Shown here one piece after another: positions 44,275 to 54,554 of a stretch of 64,000 nucleotides of DNA (position 1 is its first letter; each line of letters opens with the position of its first letter). This stretch comes from Streptomyces cyanogenus (GTDB lineage Bacteria > Actinomycetota > Actinomycetes > Streptomycetales > Streptomycetaceae). The notes under the pieces were generated by a model, which was given only the letters and a program-made list of their open reading frames with translations, had not been told where the DNA came from and did not search any database. Location of the stretch: positions 5,099,001 to 5,163,000 of the forward strand of contig NZ_CP071839.1 of assembly GCF_017526105.1 (NCBI RefSeq), read 5' to 3'. The translations under genes and the position numbers were made by a program.

Positions 44275-46265
44275 CCACGACCACCCTCGCCGTCCTCGTC
44301 CCCCTCCTGCCGTTCCTCGGCGCCGCGGCCGGGCTGCTCCTCGGCCGCACCGCGCCCGGGTTCGTCCGACCGCTCGCCGTGCTGCCGCCGCTGGCCTCGC
44401 TGGTGCTGGCCGCGCTGGTCGCCGTACGGCAGGGCGGCGGCACGGCCGTCGACGCCCACACCGAGCTGACGCCCACCGGCTCGGTGCCGATCGAGCTGGC
44501 CCTGCACATCGACGGCTTCGCCGCGCTCGTCGCCGTCCTGGTCGCCTTCGTCGCGACCTGCGTGCAGATCTACTCCACCGGCTACCTGCGGGACGACCCC
44601 CGCTACCCGTCGTACGCCGCTCTCGTCTCCCTGTTCACCTCCGCGATGCTCCTGGTCGTCTACTCCGGCGACCTGATCGTGCTGCTGGTCGGCTGGGAAG
44701 TCATGGGCATCTGCTCCTACTTCCTGGTCGGCCACTACTGGGAGACCCCCGAGGCCCGCGCCGCCTCCCTGAAGGCCTTCCTGGTCACCAAGCTCGGCGA
44801 CGTGCCGTTCCTCATCGGCCTGTTCGCGCTGGCCGCCGACGCCGGGTCGTTCCGCATCACCCGCGTCCTCGGTACCGTCGCGAGCGGCGGCATCACCCAC
44901 CCCACCGTGATCGCCCTGCTGCTGCTCGCGGGCGTCGCGGGCAAGTCGGCGCAGTTCCCGCTGCACACCTGGCTCCCGGACGCGATGGCGGGCCCGACAC
45001 CCGTCTCGGCGCTGATCCACGCCGCGACGATGGTCGCCGCCGGTGTCTACTTCATCGCCCGTCTCCTCCCGCTCTTCGAGGCCTCCCAGGCCGCGATGGT
45101 GGTCCTCGCCGTCATGGCCGCCGTGACCATGACCGGCTCGGGTCTGGCCGCGCTCGCCCAGGACGACATCAAGCGCGTCCTCGCCTACTCGACGATCGGC
45201 CAGCTCGGTTACATGACCGGCGCCCTCGCCGTCGGCGACCGCGGTGCCGCCGTCTTCCACCTCCTGTCCCACGGCGCCTTCAAGGCGCTGCTGTTCCTCG
45301 CGGCCGGCGCGGTCATCCACGCCGCCGGCACCAACTCGCTGGCCGCCATGTCCCGCATGCACGGCCTGCGCGACCGGGTCCCGGACGCGTACTGGACGAT
45401 GACCGTGGCGCTGCTTGCGCTCGCCGCGATCCCGCCCTTCAGCGGCTTCTTCTCCAAGGAGTCCGTCCTCGGCGCCGCCGAGCACGTGACCTCCGGCCAC
45501 ACCGAGCACGCCCCCGGCGCGGCCGGCTGGATCGTCCTCGTCGCCGGCCTGGTCACCGCCCTGCTCACCGCCGCGTACGCCGCCCGGCTGTGGCTGCTGG
45601 CCTTCCGCGGCCGGGGCGCCGAGGCCCCCGACCACGGCCGCCAGCCGCTGACCATGACGGTGGTGCTCTGGGTCCTGGCCGTCCCCTCCCTCGCCTTCGG
45701 CGGGCTCGCCTACCGCTCGCTGCCCGGCTGGTTCGACGGCCGCGACCTGACCCCGACCCTGCTCACCTCGATCCTCGGCACGGGCCTCGCCCTGGTCGGC
45801 GGACTGCTCACCTACGGCGCCTGGCAGCGCACCGCCGCGCTCGCCGCCCGGGTCCCGCTCGGTGCGGTCGCCGCCCACCCCGAGGGGGACGCCGGCCTGG
45901 TCGAGGCCGAGGCCATCGCCACCCACGAGCCGGCCTACGGCGACATCGCCTACGCCCCCGACCCGGCCGACCCCGGACGGCTGCTGCTCGGCCCGCTGCA
46001 CCGGCACGCGGCCGCCGGCTTCCACCTGGACGCCGTGTACTCGGCGCTGTTCGTCCGCCCGGTCCAGGCCGGAGCGAGTCTCGTCCGGTTCCTCGACCGC
46101 GAGGTCGTCGACACCTACGTCCACGGTGCCGCCGCCCTGCCCCGGCTGCTCGGGGCCGCCGTACGGCGCGCCCAGACCGGCAATGTCCAGACCTATGTGA
46201 GCGCGCTGCTCGCCGGCACCGTCGTCCTGGCGGTCGCCGTCCTCCTCGTCGCCACGGGAGCGTGA
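44271..46265 (+). CDS. nuoL2: NADH-quinone oxidoreductase-like subunit L, second operon
   Basis: 664 aa antiporter-type subunit. GWEVMGICSYFLVGHYWETP, GPTPVSALIHAATMVAAGVY, QDDIKRVLAYSTIGQLGYM and HLLSHGAFKALLFLAAGAVI are standard. The C-terminus includes the lateral-helix region ending in membrane-spanning LLAGTVVLAVAVLLVATGA. The GTG start overlaps the nuoK2 stop. All key membrane Lys/Glu landmarks seem present, so a working pump is likely. Confidence 0.96.
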   Translation: MTTTTLAVLVPLLPFLGAAAGLLLGRTAPGFVRPLAVLPPLASLVLAALVAVRQGGGTAVDAHTELTPTGSVPIELALHIDGFAALVAVLVAFVATCVQIYSTGYLRDDPRYPSYAALVSLFTSAMLLVVYSGDLIVLLVGWEVMGICSYFLVGHYWETPEARAASLKAFLVTKLGDVPFLIGLFALAADAGSFRITRVLGTVASGGITHPTVIALLLLAGVAGKSAQFPLHTWLPDAMAGPTPVSALIHAATMVAAGVYFIARLLPLFEASQAAMVVLAVMAAVTMTGSGLAALAQDDIKRVLAYSTIGQLGYMTGALAVGDRGAAVFHLLSHGAFKALLFLAAGAVIHAAGTNSLAAMSRMHGLRDRVPDAYWTMTVALLALAAIPPFSGFFSKESVLGAAEHVTSGHTEHAPGAAGWIVLVAGLVTALLTAAYAARLWLLAFRGRGAEAPDHGRQPLTMTVVLWVLAVPSLAFGGLAYRSLPGWFDGRDLTPTLLTSILGTGLALVGGLLTYGAWQRTAALAARVPLGAVAAHPEGDAGLVEAEAIATHEPAYGDIAYAPDPADPGRLLLGPLHRHAAAGFHLDAVYSALFVRPVQAGASLVRFLDREVVDTYVHGAAALPRLLGAAVRRAQTGNVQTYVSALLAGTVVLAVAVLLVATGA

Positions 46266-46271
46266 GCAGGC

Positions 46272-47846
46272 GTGATCGATATCAACGAGTCCGTGATGCA
46301 GTTCCTTCTGGCGTTCGTCGTCGTCGGCCCGCTCCTCGGCGCCGCCGCCGCTCTCCTGCCCGCCCCGCCCGGACTGAAGGGGAAGTCACCCGAGCTGGCC
46401 GTCCTCCGGCACGGCGTGACCGTCACCGGCGTGGTCCTCGTCGCCGCGATCGTCCTCGCGCTCGGCTTCGACCACGACCATCCGTCGAAGATGCAGGCCA
46501 CGACCGACATCAGCTGGATCCCCGCGCTCGACGTGCGGATCCACCTCGGCATCGACGGCATCTCCCTCCCCCTTCTGGTCCTGACCGCGCTGCTGACCTT
46601 CCTCTGCGCGCTCTACTCGTACTTCAAGGCGCCTTCGGGCCCGGCCCCGAAGGCGTTCGTCGCCCTGCTGCTCCTGCTCGAGTCCGGCACCCTCGCGACC
46701 TTCGCCGTCCTCGACCTGCTGCTGTTCTTCCTCGCGTTCGAGATGGTGCTCATCCCGATGTACTTCCTCATCGCCCGCTGGGGCGGCGAGGGCCGGACCC
46801 GGGCCGCGTGGAAGTTCATCCTGTTCACGCTGCTCGGTTCCGTGGTCATGCTGCTCGGCCTGCTCCTGATCGGAATCAAGGCGGGCACGTTCGACATGGT
46901 GGCACTCGCCACTGACAACGGCCGGTCGCTGACCACATCCGTGCAGGTCATCGCGGTTCTGGCGATCGGGATCGGGCTGGCGGTGAAGACGCCGATGTGG
47001 CCGCTGCACAGCTGGCTGCCCGACGCCCACACCGCCGCCCCGACCGTCGGCTCGGTCCTGCTGGCCGGCGTCCTGCTGAAGATGGGTACGTACGGGTTCG
47101 TCCGGATCCTGCTGCCGATCGCGCCGCACGGCTTCCACACCTTCGCGCCGTACCTCGCCGCGCTCGCCGTCGTCGGGATCATCTACGGATCCCTGGCCTG
47201 CCTGGCCCTCGCCAAGCAGGGTGCGAAGGGCGACCTCAAGCGCCTGATCGCCTACTCCTCCGTCGGCCACATGGGCTTCGTCCTGCTCGGCATCGCCACC
47301 ATGACCCCGACCGGCGTCAACGGCGCCCTGTTCGCCAACATCGCCCACGGCCTCATCACCGGCCTGCTCTTCTTCCTGGTCGGCGCGCTGAAGGACCGCA
47401 CCGGCAGCACCGACCTCGACACGCTCGCCGAGAAGACCGGGGCCGCGCTGTACGGCAGGGCCCCGCGCCTCGGCGGCCTGCTCGCCTTCGGCGCCGTCGC
47501 CTCCCTCGGCCTGCCCGGGCTCGCCGGGTTCTGGGGCGAGATGCTCGCGCTCTTCGGCGCGTTCCGGCCCGGCGCCGACCTCAGCCGGCCCGCCTTCCTC
47601 ACCTTCATGGCGATCGGCGCGTTCGGCACCCTGCTGACCGCCGCGTACATGCTGATCGTGGTCCGCCGCGTCTGCATGGGCGGCGCGGAGCGGGAGGTAC
47701 CGAAACTCGCCGACGTGCACGGGTACGAGTTCGCCGCCTGGACTCCGCTCGTCACCCTCACCGTCCTCGCCGGACTGTGGCCGAGGGCCCTGCTCGGCCT
47801 GACCGACCCGGCCGTGCAGCAGCTCCTCGCAGGAGGCACCCGATGA
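46272..47846 (+). CDS. nuoM2: NADH-quinone oxidoreductase-like subunit M, second operon
   Basis: 524 aa antiporter-type subunit. FEMVLIPMYFLIARWGGEGR holds the essential glutamate; KTPMWPLHSWLPDAHTAAPT and GDLKRLIAYSSVGHMGFVLL are typical. GTG start; six bases separate it from nuoL2 and its stop overlaps the nuoN2 ATG. Confidence 0.96.
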   Translation: MIDINESVMQFLLAFVVVGPLLGAAAALLPAPPGLKGKSPELAVLRHGVTVTGVVLVAAIVLALGFDHDHPSKMQATTDISWIPALDVRIHLGIDGISLPLLVLTALLTFLCALYSYFKAPSGPAPKAFVALLLLLESGTLATFAVLDLLLFFLAFEMVLIPMYFLIARWGGEGRTRAAWKFILFTLLGSVVMLLGLLLIGIKAGTFDMVALATDNGRSLTTSVQVIAVLAIGIGLAVKTPMWPLHSWLPDAHTAAPTVGSVLLAGVLLKMGTYGFVRILLPIAPHGFHTFAPYLAALAVVGIIYGSLACLALAKQGAKGDLKRLIAYSSVGHMGFVLLGIATMTPTGVNGALFANIAHGLITGLLFFLVGALKDRTGSTDLDTLAEKTGAALYGRAPRLGGLLAFGAVASLGLPGLAGFWGEMLALFGAFRPGADLSRPAFLTFMAIGAFGTLLTAAYMLIVVRRVCMGGAEREVPKLADVHGYEFAAWTPLVTLTVLAGLWPRALLGLTDPAVQQLLAGGTR

Positions 47847-49360
47847 GCGCCCAGCCGCTTGCCGAGTCGCTGGTCCAGTCCGTCGACTGGCTCGCGATCG
47901 CCCCGCCCACCCTCGCGGCCGTCGTGGCGCTAGCCGTCCTCGTCGCCGACCTGTTCGTGCCGGAGTCCCGCAAGGCCGTGCTCGGCTGGGTCTCGGTGGC
48001 CGGGCTCGCCGCGGCGACCGCGCTGCTGATGCCCCTCCTGGACGGCGACCGCAGCACCTTCTGCACCGGCGGCCACGCGCGCGCGTGCAGCTACACCGCC
48101 GACCACTTCACCCTCGTCATCCAGTTCCTGGTGCTCGGCGGCGCCCTGCTCGCGGCCCTGCTCTCCGTCACCCACCTGGACGACGAGCGGCGCCGCGTCC
48201 CGGCCGGGGAGTTCTGGTTCCTGCTGCTGTCCTCGGCGGCCGGAGCCGCCCTGCTGCCCGCGTCCCGGGACCTCGCCACCCTGATCGTCGCGCTGGAGGT
48301 CGCCTCCCTGCCCGCCTTCGCCCTCGTCGGCATCCGGCACGGCGACAAGCGGTCCTCCGAGGCCGCCCTGAAGTTCTTCCTGTCCTCGGTCACCGCCACC
48401 GCGGTCAGCCTGATGGGCATCAGCTTCGTCTACGCCTCCACCGGCACCCTCTATCTCACCCAGGTCGCCCAGCGCCTGCCGCACGTCGACGGGCAGCTGC
48501 ACACCCTCGCCCAGACCGGCGTCGTCCTCACCCTCGTCGGCTTCGCCTTCAAGACGGCCGCCGTGCCCTTCCACTTCTGGGTGCCCGACACCTACGTGGG
48601 CGCGCCCCTGCCCGTCGCCGCCTACCTGTCCGTCGTCGGCAAGGCGGTCGGCTTCTCGGGCCTGATCCTCGTCACCGTCGTCGCGTTCCCCTCGTACGCC
48701 GACGTGTGGGGCCCCGCGCTCGCCGCCCTGGCCGCCCTGACCATGACCGTCGGCAATGTCGCCGCCCTGCGCCAGCAGGCCACGCGCGCGTACAGCGCCG
48801 TACGGCTGCTCGCCTGGTCCTCCGTCGGTCAGGCCGGCTACCTGCTGGTGCCGATCGCCGCCGCCGGATACACCGAGGACGCCCAGAAGGCGATCGGTTC
48901 CACGGTCGCGTACGCCCTGATGTACGCCGCCGTGAACCTCGGCGCCTTCGCCGTGGCCGCCCTGGTGGGCCGTGGCCGCATCCTGAACCGGATCAGCGAC
49001 TACCGGGGCCTGTACGCCACCAACCCGCTCAGCGCGCTCCTGCTGGCCTTCTTCCTGCTGTGCCTGGCCGGGCTGCCGCCGGGTGTCATCGGCCTGTTCG
49101 CCAAGGTCACCGTGTTCTCGGCGGCCGTCGACGCCGGTCTCGGCTGGCTCGCCGTCGTCATGGCCGTCAACGTCGTGATCGCCCTCTTCTACTACCTGCA
49201 GTGGACGGCCCTGCTGTTCCGCGCCCCCGAGGGCGAGCCCGCCCGGCACCGCGTTCCGGCCCCCCTCACGGCCGCGCTCGCCCTGACCGGCGTCCTCGGC
49301 GTCGCCCTGTCCGGGGCACCCCAGCTGGTCCTCCGCTTCGCGGCCACCGGACTGTTCTGA
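47843..49360 (+). CDS. nuoN2: NADH-quinone oxidoreductase-like subunit N, second operon
   Basis: 505 aa antiporter-type subunit and last gene of the operon. ALEVASLPAFALVGIRHGDK, FKTAAVPFHFWVPDTYVGAP and LPPGVIGLFAKVTVFSAAVD identify it. The proximal Lys of the SSEAALKFFLSSVT helix is kept. ATG 47843 overlaps the nuoM2 stop. A copy of the CACGCGCGCGTG palindrome lies inside the gene at 48074-48085. Confidence 0.96.
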   Translation: MSAQPLAESLVQSVDWLAIAPPTLAAVVALAVLVADLFVPESRKAVLGWVSVAGLAAATALLMPLLDGDRSTFCTGGHARACSYTADHFTLVIQFLVLGGALLAALLSVTHLDDERRRVPAGEFWFLLLSSAAGAALLPASRDLATLIVALEVASLPAFALVGIRHGDKRSSEAALKFFLSSVTATAVSLMGISFVYASTGTLYLTQVAQRLPHVDGQLHTLAQTGVVLTLVGFAFKTAAVPFHFWVPDTYVGAPLPVAAYLSVVGKAVGFSGLILVTVVAFPSYADVWGPALAALAALTMTVGNVAALRQQATRAYSAVRLLAWSSVGQAGYLLVPIAAAGYTEDAQKAIGSTVAYALMYAAVNLGAFAVAALVGRGRILNRISDYRGLYATNPLSALLLAFFLLCLAGLPPGVIGLFAKVTVFSAAVDAGLGWLAVVMAVNVVIALFYYLQWTALLFRAPEGEPARHRVPAPLTAALALTGVLGVALSGAPQLVLRFAATGLF

Positions 49361-49371
49361 GGAGTCGTCAG

Positions 49372-49404
49372 GCGCGCGTGGGGCACCCGTGCCACCACGC
49401 GCGC
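49372..49404 (+). terminator. terminator hairpin of the nuo2 operon
   Basis: GCGCGCGTGG (49372-49381) pairs with CCACGCGCGC (49395-49404); the inner GGCAC/GTGCC extends the stem, with one bulged A. It starts 12 bases after the nuoN2 stop. The right arm overlaps the recurrent palindrome CACGCGCGCGTG at 49396-49407. Confidence 0.75.
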
Positions 49405-49549
49405 GTGGCCGAACCCGCACGTCACCCGGGCAGCCCACGCGCGCCGCCGTACCCGTCGGGGAACTCGTGGCAGCCGCCTGGCGTTGTCAACAGCGGGAGG
49501 GTCCACTGGATCAGAGTGTTCCCCAGCTGCACGATTTGGAGGGCGCACC

Positions 49550-50410
49550 GTGCACCGCCGGCACAACGGGCTCAGGACCGCCGTACTCCTCGGGGGACTG
49601 TCCGCACTCATCATCGTCATCGGCAGCTTCTTCGGCCGGACGGGACTGATCGTCGCGGTCCTGGTCGCCCTGGGGACGAACGCGTACGCGTACTGGAACA
49701 GCGACAAACTGGCGCTGCGCGCGATGCGCGCCCGCCCGGTCAGCGAGTTCGAGGCCCCGGCGCTGTACCGGATGGTGCGGGAGCTGTCCACGCAGGCCCG
49801 CCAGCCCATGCCCCGGCTGTACATCTCACCGACGGAGGCCCCCAACGCCTTCGCCACCGGCCGCAACCCGCGCAACGCGGCGGTGTGCTGCACCGAGGGC
49901 ATCCTGCGCCTGCTGGACGAGCGCGAACTGCGGGGCGTCATCGGCCACGAACTGAGCCACGTCTACAACCGGGACATCCTCATCTCCTCCGTCGCCGGCG
50001 CACTCGCCTCGGTGATCATGTTCCTGGTGAACTTCGCCTGGCTCATCCCGATCGGCCGCTCGGACGACGACGACGGCCCCGGCCTGTTCGGCATGCTGCT
50101 GATCATGATCCTCGGCCCGCTCGCCGCCAGCCTGATCCAGCTGGCCATCAGCCGTTCCCGGGAGTACGAGGCGGACGCCTCCGGCGCCCAGCTCACGGGC
50201 GACCCGCTCGCCCTGGCCAGTGCGCTGCGTAAGCTGGAGACGGGCACCCAGCAGCTTCCGCTGCCGCCCGAGCCCCGGCTCGAGACGGCAAGCCACATGA
50301 TGATCGCCAACCCCTTCCGCCCGGGGCAGGGGCTGTCCAAGATGTTCTCCACCCACCCGCCGATGGCGGAGCGCATCGCCCGCCTGGAGAAGATGGCAGG
50401 ACGCCCGTGA
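49550..50410 (+). CDS. htpX: M48 family membrane metalloprotease HtpX
   Basis: 286 aa. Two N-terminal helices (LLGGLSALIIVIGSFF, IVAVLVALGTNAYAY), zinc motif HELSHVYNRD (HExxH), two further helices, and the third ligand in SRSREYEADASGA. HtpX degrades misfolded membrane proteins facing the cytosol. GTG 49550 follows GGAGGG. The stop overlaps the ATG of the YccF gene, so the two are translationally coupled. Confidence 0.95.
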   Translation: MHRRHNGLRTAVLLGGLSALIIVIGSFFGRTGLIVAVLVALGTNAYAYWNSDKLALRAMRARPVSEFEAPALYRMVRELSTQARQPMPRLYISPTEAPNAFATGRNPRNAAVCCTEGILRLLDERELRGVIGHELSHVYNRDILISSVAGALASVIMFLVNFAWLIPIGRSDDDDGPGLFGMLLIMILGPLAASLIQLAISRSREYEADASGAQLTGDPLALASALRKLETGTQQLPLPPEPRLETASHMMIANPFRPGQGLSKMFSTHPPMAERIARLEKMAGRP

Positions 50411-50799
50411 AGACCATCCTGAACGTCATCTGGCTCGTCCTGAGCGGCTTCTGGCTGTTCCTGGGGTACCTGGCCGCCGGCGTCCTGCTGTGCATCACGG
50501 TCATCGGCATCCCCTTCGGCCTCGCCGCCTTCCGCATCGGCATCTACGCCCTCTGGCCGTTCGGGTACACGACGGTCGAGCGGCGCGACGCGGGCGCGCC
50601 GTCCTGCGTGGGCAACGTCCTGTGGCTGCTCCTGGCCGGCTGGTGGCTGGCGCTCGCCCACATCGCCACCGGCATCGCCTTGTGCATCACGGTCATCGGC
50701 ATCCCGTTCGGCGTGGCCAACTTCAAGCTGATCCCGGTCTCCCTGCTGCCGCTCGGCCGCGAGATCGTCCGCACCGACCAGCCGTTCGCGAGCCGCTGA
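50407..50799 (+). CDS. yccF: YccF domain membrane protein
   Basis: 130 aa with two repeated halves, each containing a hydrophobic stretch ending LCITVIGIPFG (residues ~28-38 and ~92-102), the hallmark of YccF. Four membrane segments. Function unknown in the family. Coupled to htpX by an ATGA overlap, suggesting a membrane-quality role in this context (inference). Confidence 0.92.
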   Translation: MKTILNVIWLVLSGFWLFLGYLAAGVLLCITVIGIPFGLAAFRIGIYALWPFGYTTVERRDAGAPSCVGNVLWLLLAGWWLALAHIATGIALCITVIGIPFGVANFKLIPVSLLPLGREIVRTDQPFASR

Positions 50800-50864
50800 C
50801 CGAGTCGCCGTCGCCGAGCCGCCATTGCCGAGTGGCCATCGCCGAGCCGCCGTAGCCGAACCGT
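50800..50864. repeat. imperfect 15-base tandem repeats after the YccF gene
   Basis: About four copies of a unit resembling GCCGAGCCGCCATTG (variants GCCGAGTGGCCATC and GCCGAGCCGCCGTA) between the stop of the YccF gene and the alternating tract. No coding function is supported. Confidence 0.6.
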
Positions 50865-50911
50865 CGCACGCACGCACGCGCGTACGTGCACGTACGCGCA
50901 CGTACGCGTGC
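50865..50911. repeat. 47-base perfectly alternating purine-pyrimidine tract
   Basis: Every position alternates pyrimidine and purine across CGCACGCACGCACGCGCG and the following TACGTGCACGTACGCGCA and CGTACGCGTGC. It includes the inverted pair GTACGTGC/GCACGTAC. It lies between the convergent YccF and permease genes, so it may end transcription on both strands. It has strong Z-DNA-forming character. Confidence 0.8.
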
Positions 50912-50949
50912 CGCCTCCGACGGCGGTGCCGACGGGCGCCCCGAGCGCG

Positions 50950-52203
<1,254 letters not shown>

Positions 52204-52357
52204 GTGCAGCACCCTAGTGAGGGCGGCAACCGGCGGACGGACCCGTGACGTCCTCTTCATCGACACGGCACGAACACGCGCGCGACGGACGGCGGCTCCC
52301 ACCGGAATCCCAGTGACCCGTCAGTGCGGACACAGCGCGGAAGGGCAGGTTCACGGC

Positions 52358-52624
52358 ATGAGCATCATCGGTTGGATCATTCTGGGACTGCTGGCCGGAG
52401 CCATCGCCAAGGTCCTGCTGCCGGGACGTGACCCGGGCGGCTTCATCGGTACGACCCTCATCGGCATCGCGGGCGCGTTCATCGGGGGCTGGATCTCGGC
52501 CCGCTGGCTGGACCACCCGGTCAGCAAGCACTTCTACGACGGCGCCACCTGGGCCGCGGCCGTCGGCGGCTCCCTGGTGCTGCTGATCGTCTACCGGATC
52601 CTGTTCGGCAACTCGCGCGACTGA
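52358..52624 (+). CDS. GlsB/YeaQ/YmgE family (transglycosylase-associated) membrane protein
   Basis: 88 aa with three short membrane segments: MSIIGWIILGLLAGAIAKVL, GFIGTTLIGIAGAFIGGWIS and AAAVGGSLVLLIVYRILFG. The glycine-rich pattern defines the family, linked to stress responses in other bacteria. Preceded by AAGGGCAGG. Followed by a strong terminator. Confidence 0.9.
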   Translation: MSIIGWIILGLLAGAIAKVLLPGRDPGGFIGTTLIGIAGAFIGGWISARWLDHPVSKHFYDGATWAAAVGGSLVLLIVYRILFGNSRD

Positions 52625-52657
52625 GCGGCGCGGCGGCGCGGAGCGCGGGAGCACGGA

Positions 52658-52687
52658 AAGGGTGGGCACCGCCGGGTGCCCACCCTT
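52658..52687. terminator. bidirectional terminator hairpin
   Basis: A perfect 13-bp stem AAGGGTGGGCACC with GCCG loop and exact complement, flanked by A-rich and T-rich ends, located between the convergent GlsB-like and yajQ genes. Confidence 0.9.
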
Positions 52688-52711
52688 GTTCTCTGTTCGG
52701 CTCGCCCGGTC

Positions 52712-53200
52712 CTACCGGTAGTTCACGAACTGCAGCGCGAAGTCGAAGTCCTTGCCCTTGAGGAGGGCGATGACGGTCTGGAGGTCGTCGCGGCTCTTGG
52801 AGCTGACGCGCAGCTCGTCACCCTGGACCTGGGCCTTCACGCCCTTGGGGCCCTCGTCGCGAATGATCTTCGCCACCTTCTTGGCGTTCTCCTGGGAGAT
52901 GCCCTCCTGGATCGACGCGAAGATCTTGTACTCCTTGCCGGAGAGCTGCGGCTCGCCCGCCTCCAGCGCCTTCAGCGAGATGCCGCGCTTGATGAGCTTC
53001 GACTGGAAGACGTCGAGGATGGCCTTCACCCGGTCCTCGGAGTTCGCCTCCATGAGGATCTTTTCACCGGACCACGAGATCGAGGCCCCCACGCCCTTGA
53101 AGTCGTAGCGCTGCGAGATCTCCTTGGCGGCCTGGTTGAGGGCGTTGTCGACCTCCTGCCGCTCGACCTTCGAGACGATGTCGAAACTGGAGTCGGCCAT
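52712..53200 (-). CDS. yajQ: YajQ family nucleotide-binding protein
   Basis: 162 aa with two ferredoxin-like halves. Family landmarks are FDIVSKVERQEVDNALNQAA, RYDFKGVGASISW, QSKLIKRGISLKALE and VKAQVQGDELRVSSKSRDDL, ending LKGKDFDFALQFVNYR. Family members bind nucleotides, and one binds c-di-GMP in Xanthomonas; the role in Streptomyces is unknown. ATG 53200. Confidence 0.95.
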   Translation of the reverse strand: MADSSFDIVSKVERQEVDNALNQAAKEISQRYDFKGVGASISWSGEKILMEANSEDRVKAILDVFQSKLIKRGISLKALEAGEPQLSGKEYKIFASIQEGISQENAKKVAKIIRDEGPKGVKAQVQGDELRVSSKSRDDLQTVIALLKGKDFDFALQFVNYR

Positions 53201-53426
53201 GTCCTGTGGCTCCTTGTATCGGGGTGCGAATCGGGTGCGTGCCGGCGTGCGCGGCGGCGACCGCCGGGCCCGGTGGAGCACCGGGCCGCATCCGCACCAG
53301 CCTAGCCACCCCGGGCCTCGCGGGTGGAGATCAATGGGGTGGCGAAGCACCCCTGTCGATCGGGTATTGTTTACGTCGTTGCCGGGGAACACCGCCGATG
53401 GCGGGTTCGGAACGGCAGCACTACCC

Positions 53427-53508
53427 GGCGGTGTGCCCGAGCGGCCAAAGGGAGCAGACTGTAAATCTGCCGGCTCAGCCTTCCCAGGTTCGAATCCTGG
53501 CGCCGCCA
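53427..53508 (+). tRNA. tRNA-Tyr (GTA)
   Basis: 82-nt class II tRNA. Acceptor GGCGGTG pairs with CGCCGCC (one wobble); anticodon loop CTGTAAA carries GTA; a long variable arm follows and the T loop is GGTTCGAATCC. CCA is not encoded (A-CA follows). A 21-bp terminator hairpin starts eight bases later. In S. coelicolor the tRNA-Tyr gene in this context is the attachment site of the SLP1 element. Confidence 0.97.
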
Positions 53509-53516
53509 CACGGGAA

Positions 53517-53561
53517 CGAAGGGCCCGTGACCTGTTGCAACAACAGGTCACGGGCCCTTCG
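53517..53561 (+). terminator. terminator after tRNA-Tyr
   Basis: A perfect 21-bp stem (53517-53537 with 53541-53561) and a CAA loop immediately after the tRNA. One of the strongest hairpins in the window. Confidence 0.92.
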
Positions 53562-54200
53562 TCATGCACCTTGGTCGTCAGTCGACCGTCTCACTCCGTC
53601 TCGCGTCGAACGCCCCGTCCTGGGATGCGCGTGGCCGTGAGGAGTCGACAGGGACGGTCTGGCCGGTGTACGCGGCCGGAAGTCCGATAAGTGCCTGTCG
53701 GGTCTTCCTGGCCCGATGATCTGATCGACTCGAAGCTGGGTTGGCGTCAGACCACCACGGCCACCGGGAGTACGACGGCGTCGAGTTCGAGACGGGCGTG
53801 CCGAGGCCGGAGATCAGCGAACCGCGTCTCGGTGTGGGCCGAGGGGCACGCGTAAGGGACGCGAGCAGACGGCCACCGCACATACGGCGTGGACGTGCTG
53901 ATCAGCAACACCGGGCCCGGCCTGCTCGGCGCTCTCGTCCATCTCCCCGGCGGTCCTGGTGAACGAGCATCAGCACCAGCCTTCCGGCGATCCGCACTGC
54001 GATGTGATCGTGGATCTCACCGACTACTGACCCGCGCGCGTCCAGGCCTCCCGGGAGCCGTCTGCCGGCCGTCCGAGGAAGACCTGGGCAGCCGATGAGC
54101 CGGCGGCAGCCCCTGACGACGCGCCGCCGCACGGGGTCTTCGTCGTTGTAGCCGGGTGCGGGTGCTCGCGCTTCTCCGCGAGGACACTAGAATCGAACGT
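53562..54200. other. gene-poor region downstream of tRNA-Tyr
   Basis: About 640 bases without a convincing gene. Short open frames lack ribosome sites and normal codon bias. One plus-strand frame (after a stop near 53900, ending TGA 54026) has a protein-like end VNEHQHQPSGDP...VDLTDY and may be a remnant of a decayed gene. Position after a tRNA used by integrative elements fits a history of insertion and loss. Confidence 0.45.
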
Positions 54201-54554
54201 GTGAACGATGACCGTCCGCTGACGCGTCTCGACATGCTGCGGTTCGCCCGCCGCGTCGTCGAACACCAGGCTGCCCGGCAGCTTGCGTTGATGGACCGGT
54301 GGATCGCCGACGAGGAGCGCCGGGAGGCCGAGCGGCAGCGCCGTCTCGCCGCCCGGCAGGCTGCTCCGGAATGGGCGATCGAGCGTGGTCTGAACGGCCG
54401 GAGCGCGGTCTACGTCCACGTGGGCGGCTGTACGGGCGCCGGCGGGCGGGCGAAGGGCGTCGGCCGGGAGCAGGCGGTACGGGCCCTCACCGACGGAGGT
54501 GTCCCCGCGTGCCCGCTGTGCCGGCCGGACACCGCGCTGGGGATTCTCGAATGA
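54201..54554 (+). CDS. DUF6233 family protein
   Basis: 117 aa from GTG 54201. A long basic helix (MLRFARRVVEHQAARQLALM, DRWIADEERREAERQRRLA) is followed by PEWAIERGL, VYVHVGGCTGAG and a Cys-rich end VPACPLCRPDTALGILE. This matches a Streptomyces-specific family I recall as DUF6233, function unknown. The Cys-x2-Cys and upstream Cys may bind a metal. The stop overlaps the next start (ATGA). Confidence 0.8.
   Translation: MNDDRPLTRLDMLRFARRVVEHQAARQLALMDRWIADEERREAERQRRLAARQAAPEWAIERGLNGRSAVYVHVGGCTGAGGRAKGVGREQAVRALTDGGVPACPLCRPDTALGILE

Noticed and set aside
53578..54132. Several 70-100 codon frames on both strands after tRNA-Tyr
   Set aside because: No ribosome site, no consistent third-position GC bias and no recognisable motif; reported only as a possible remnant region.
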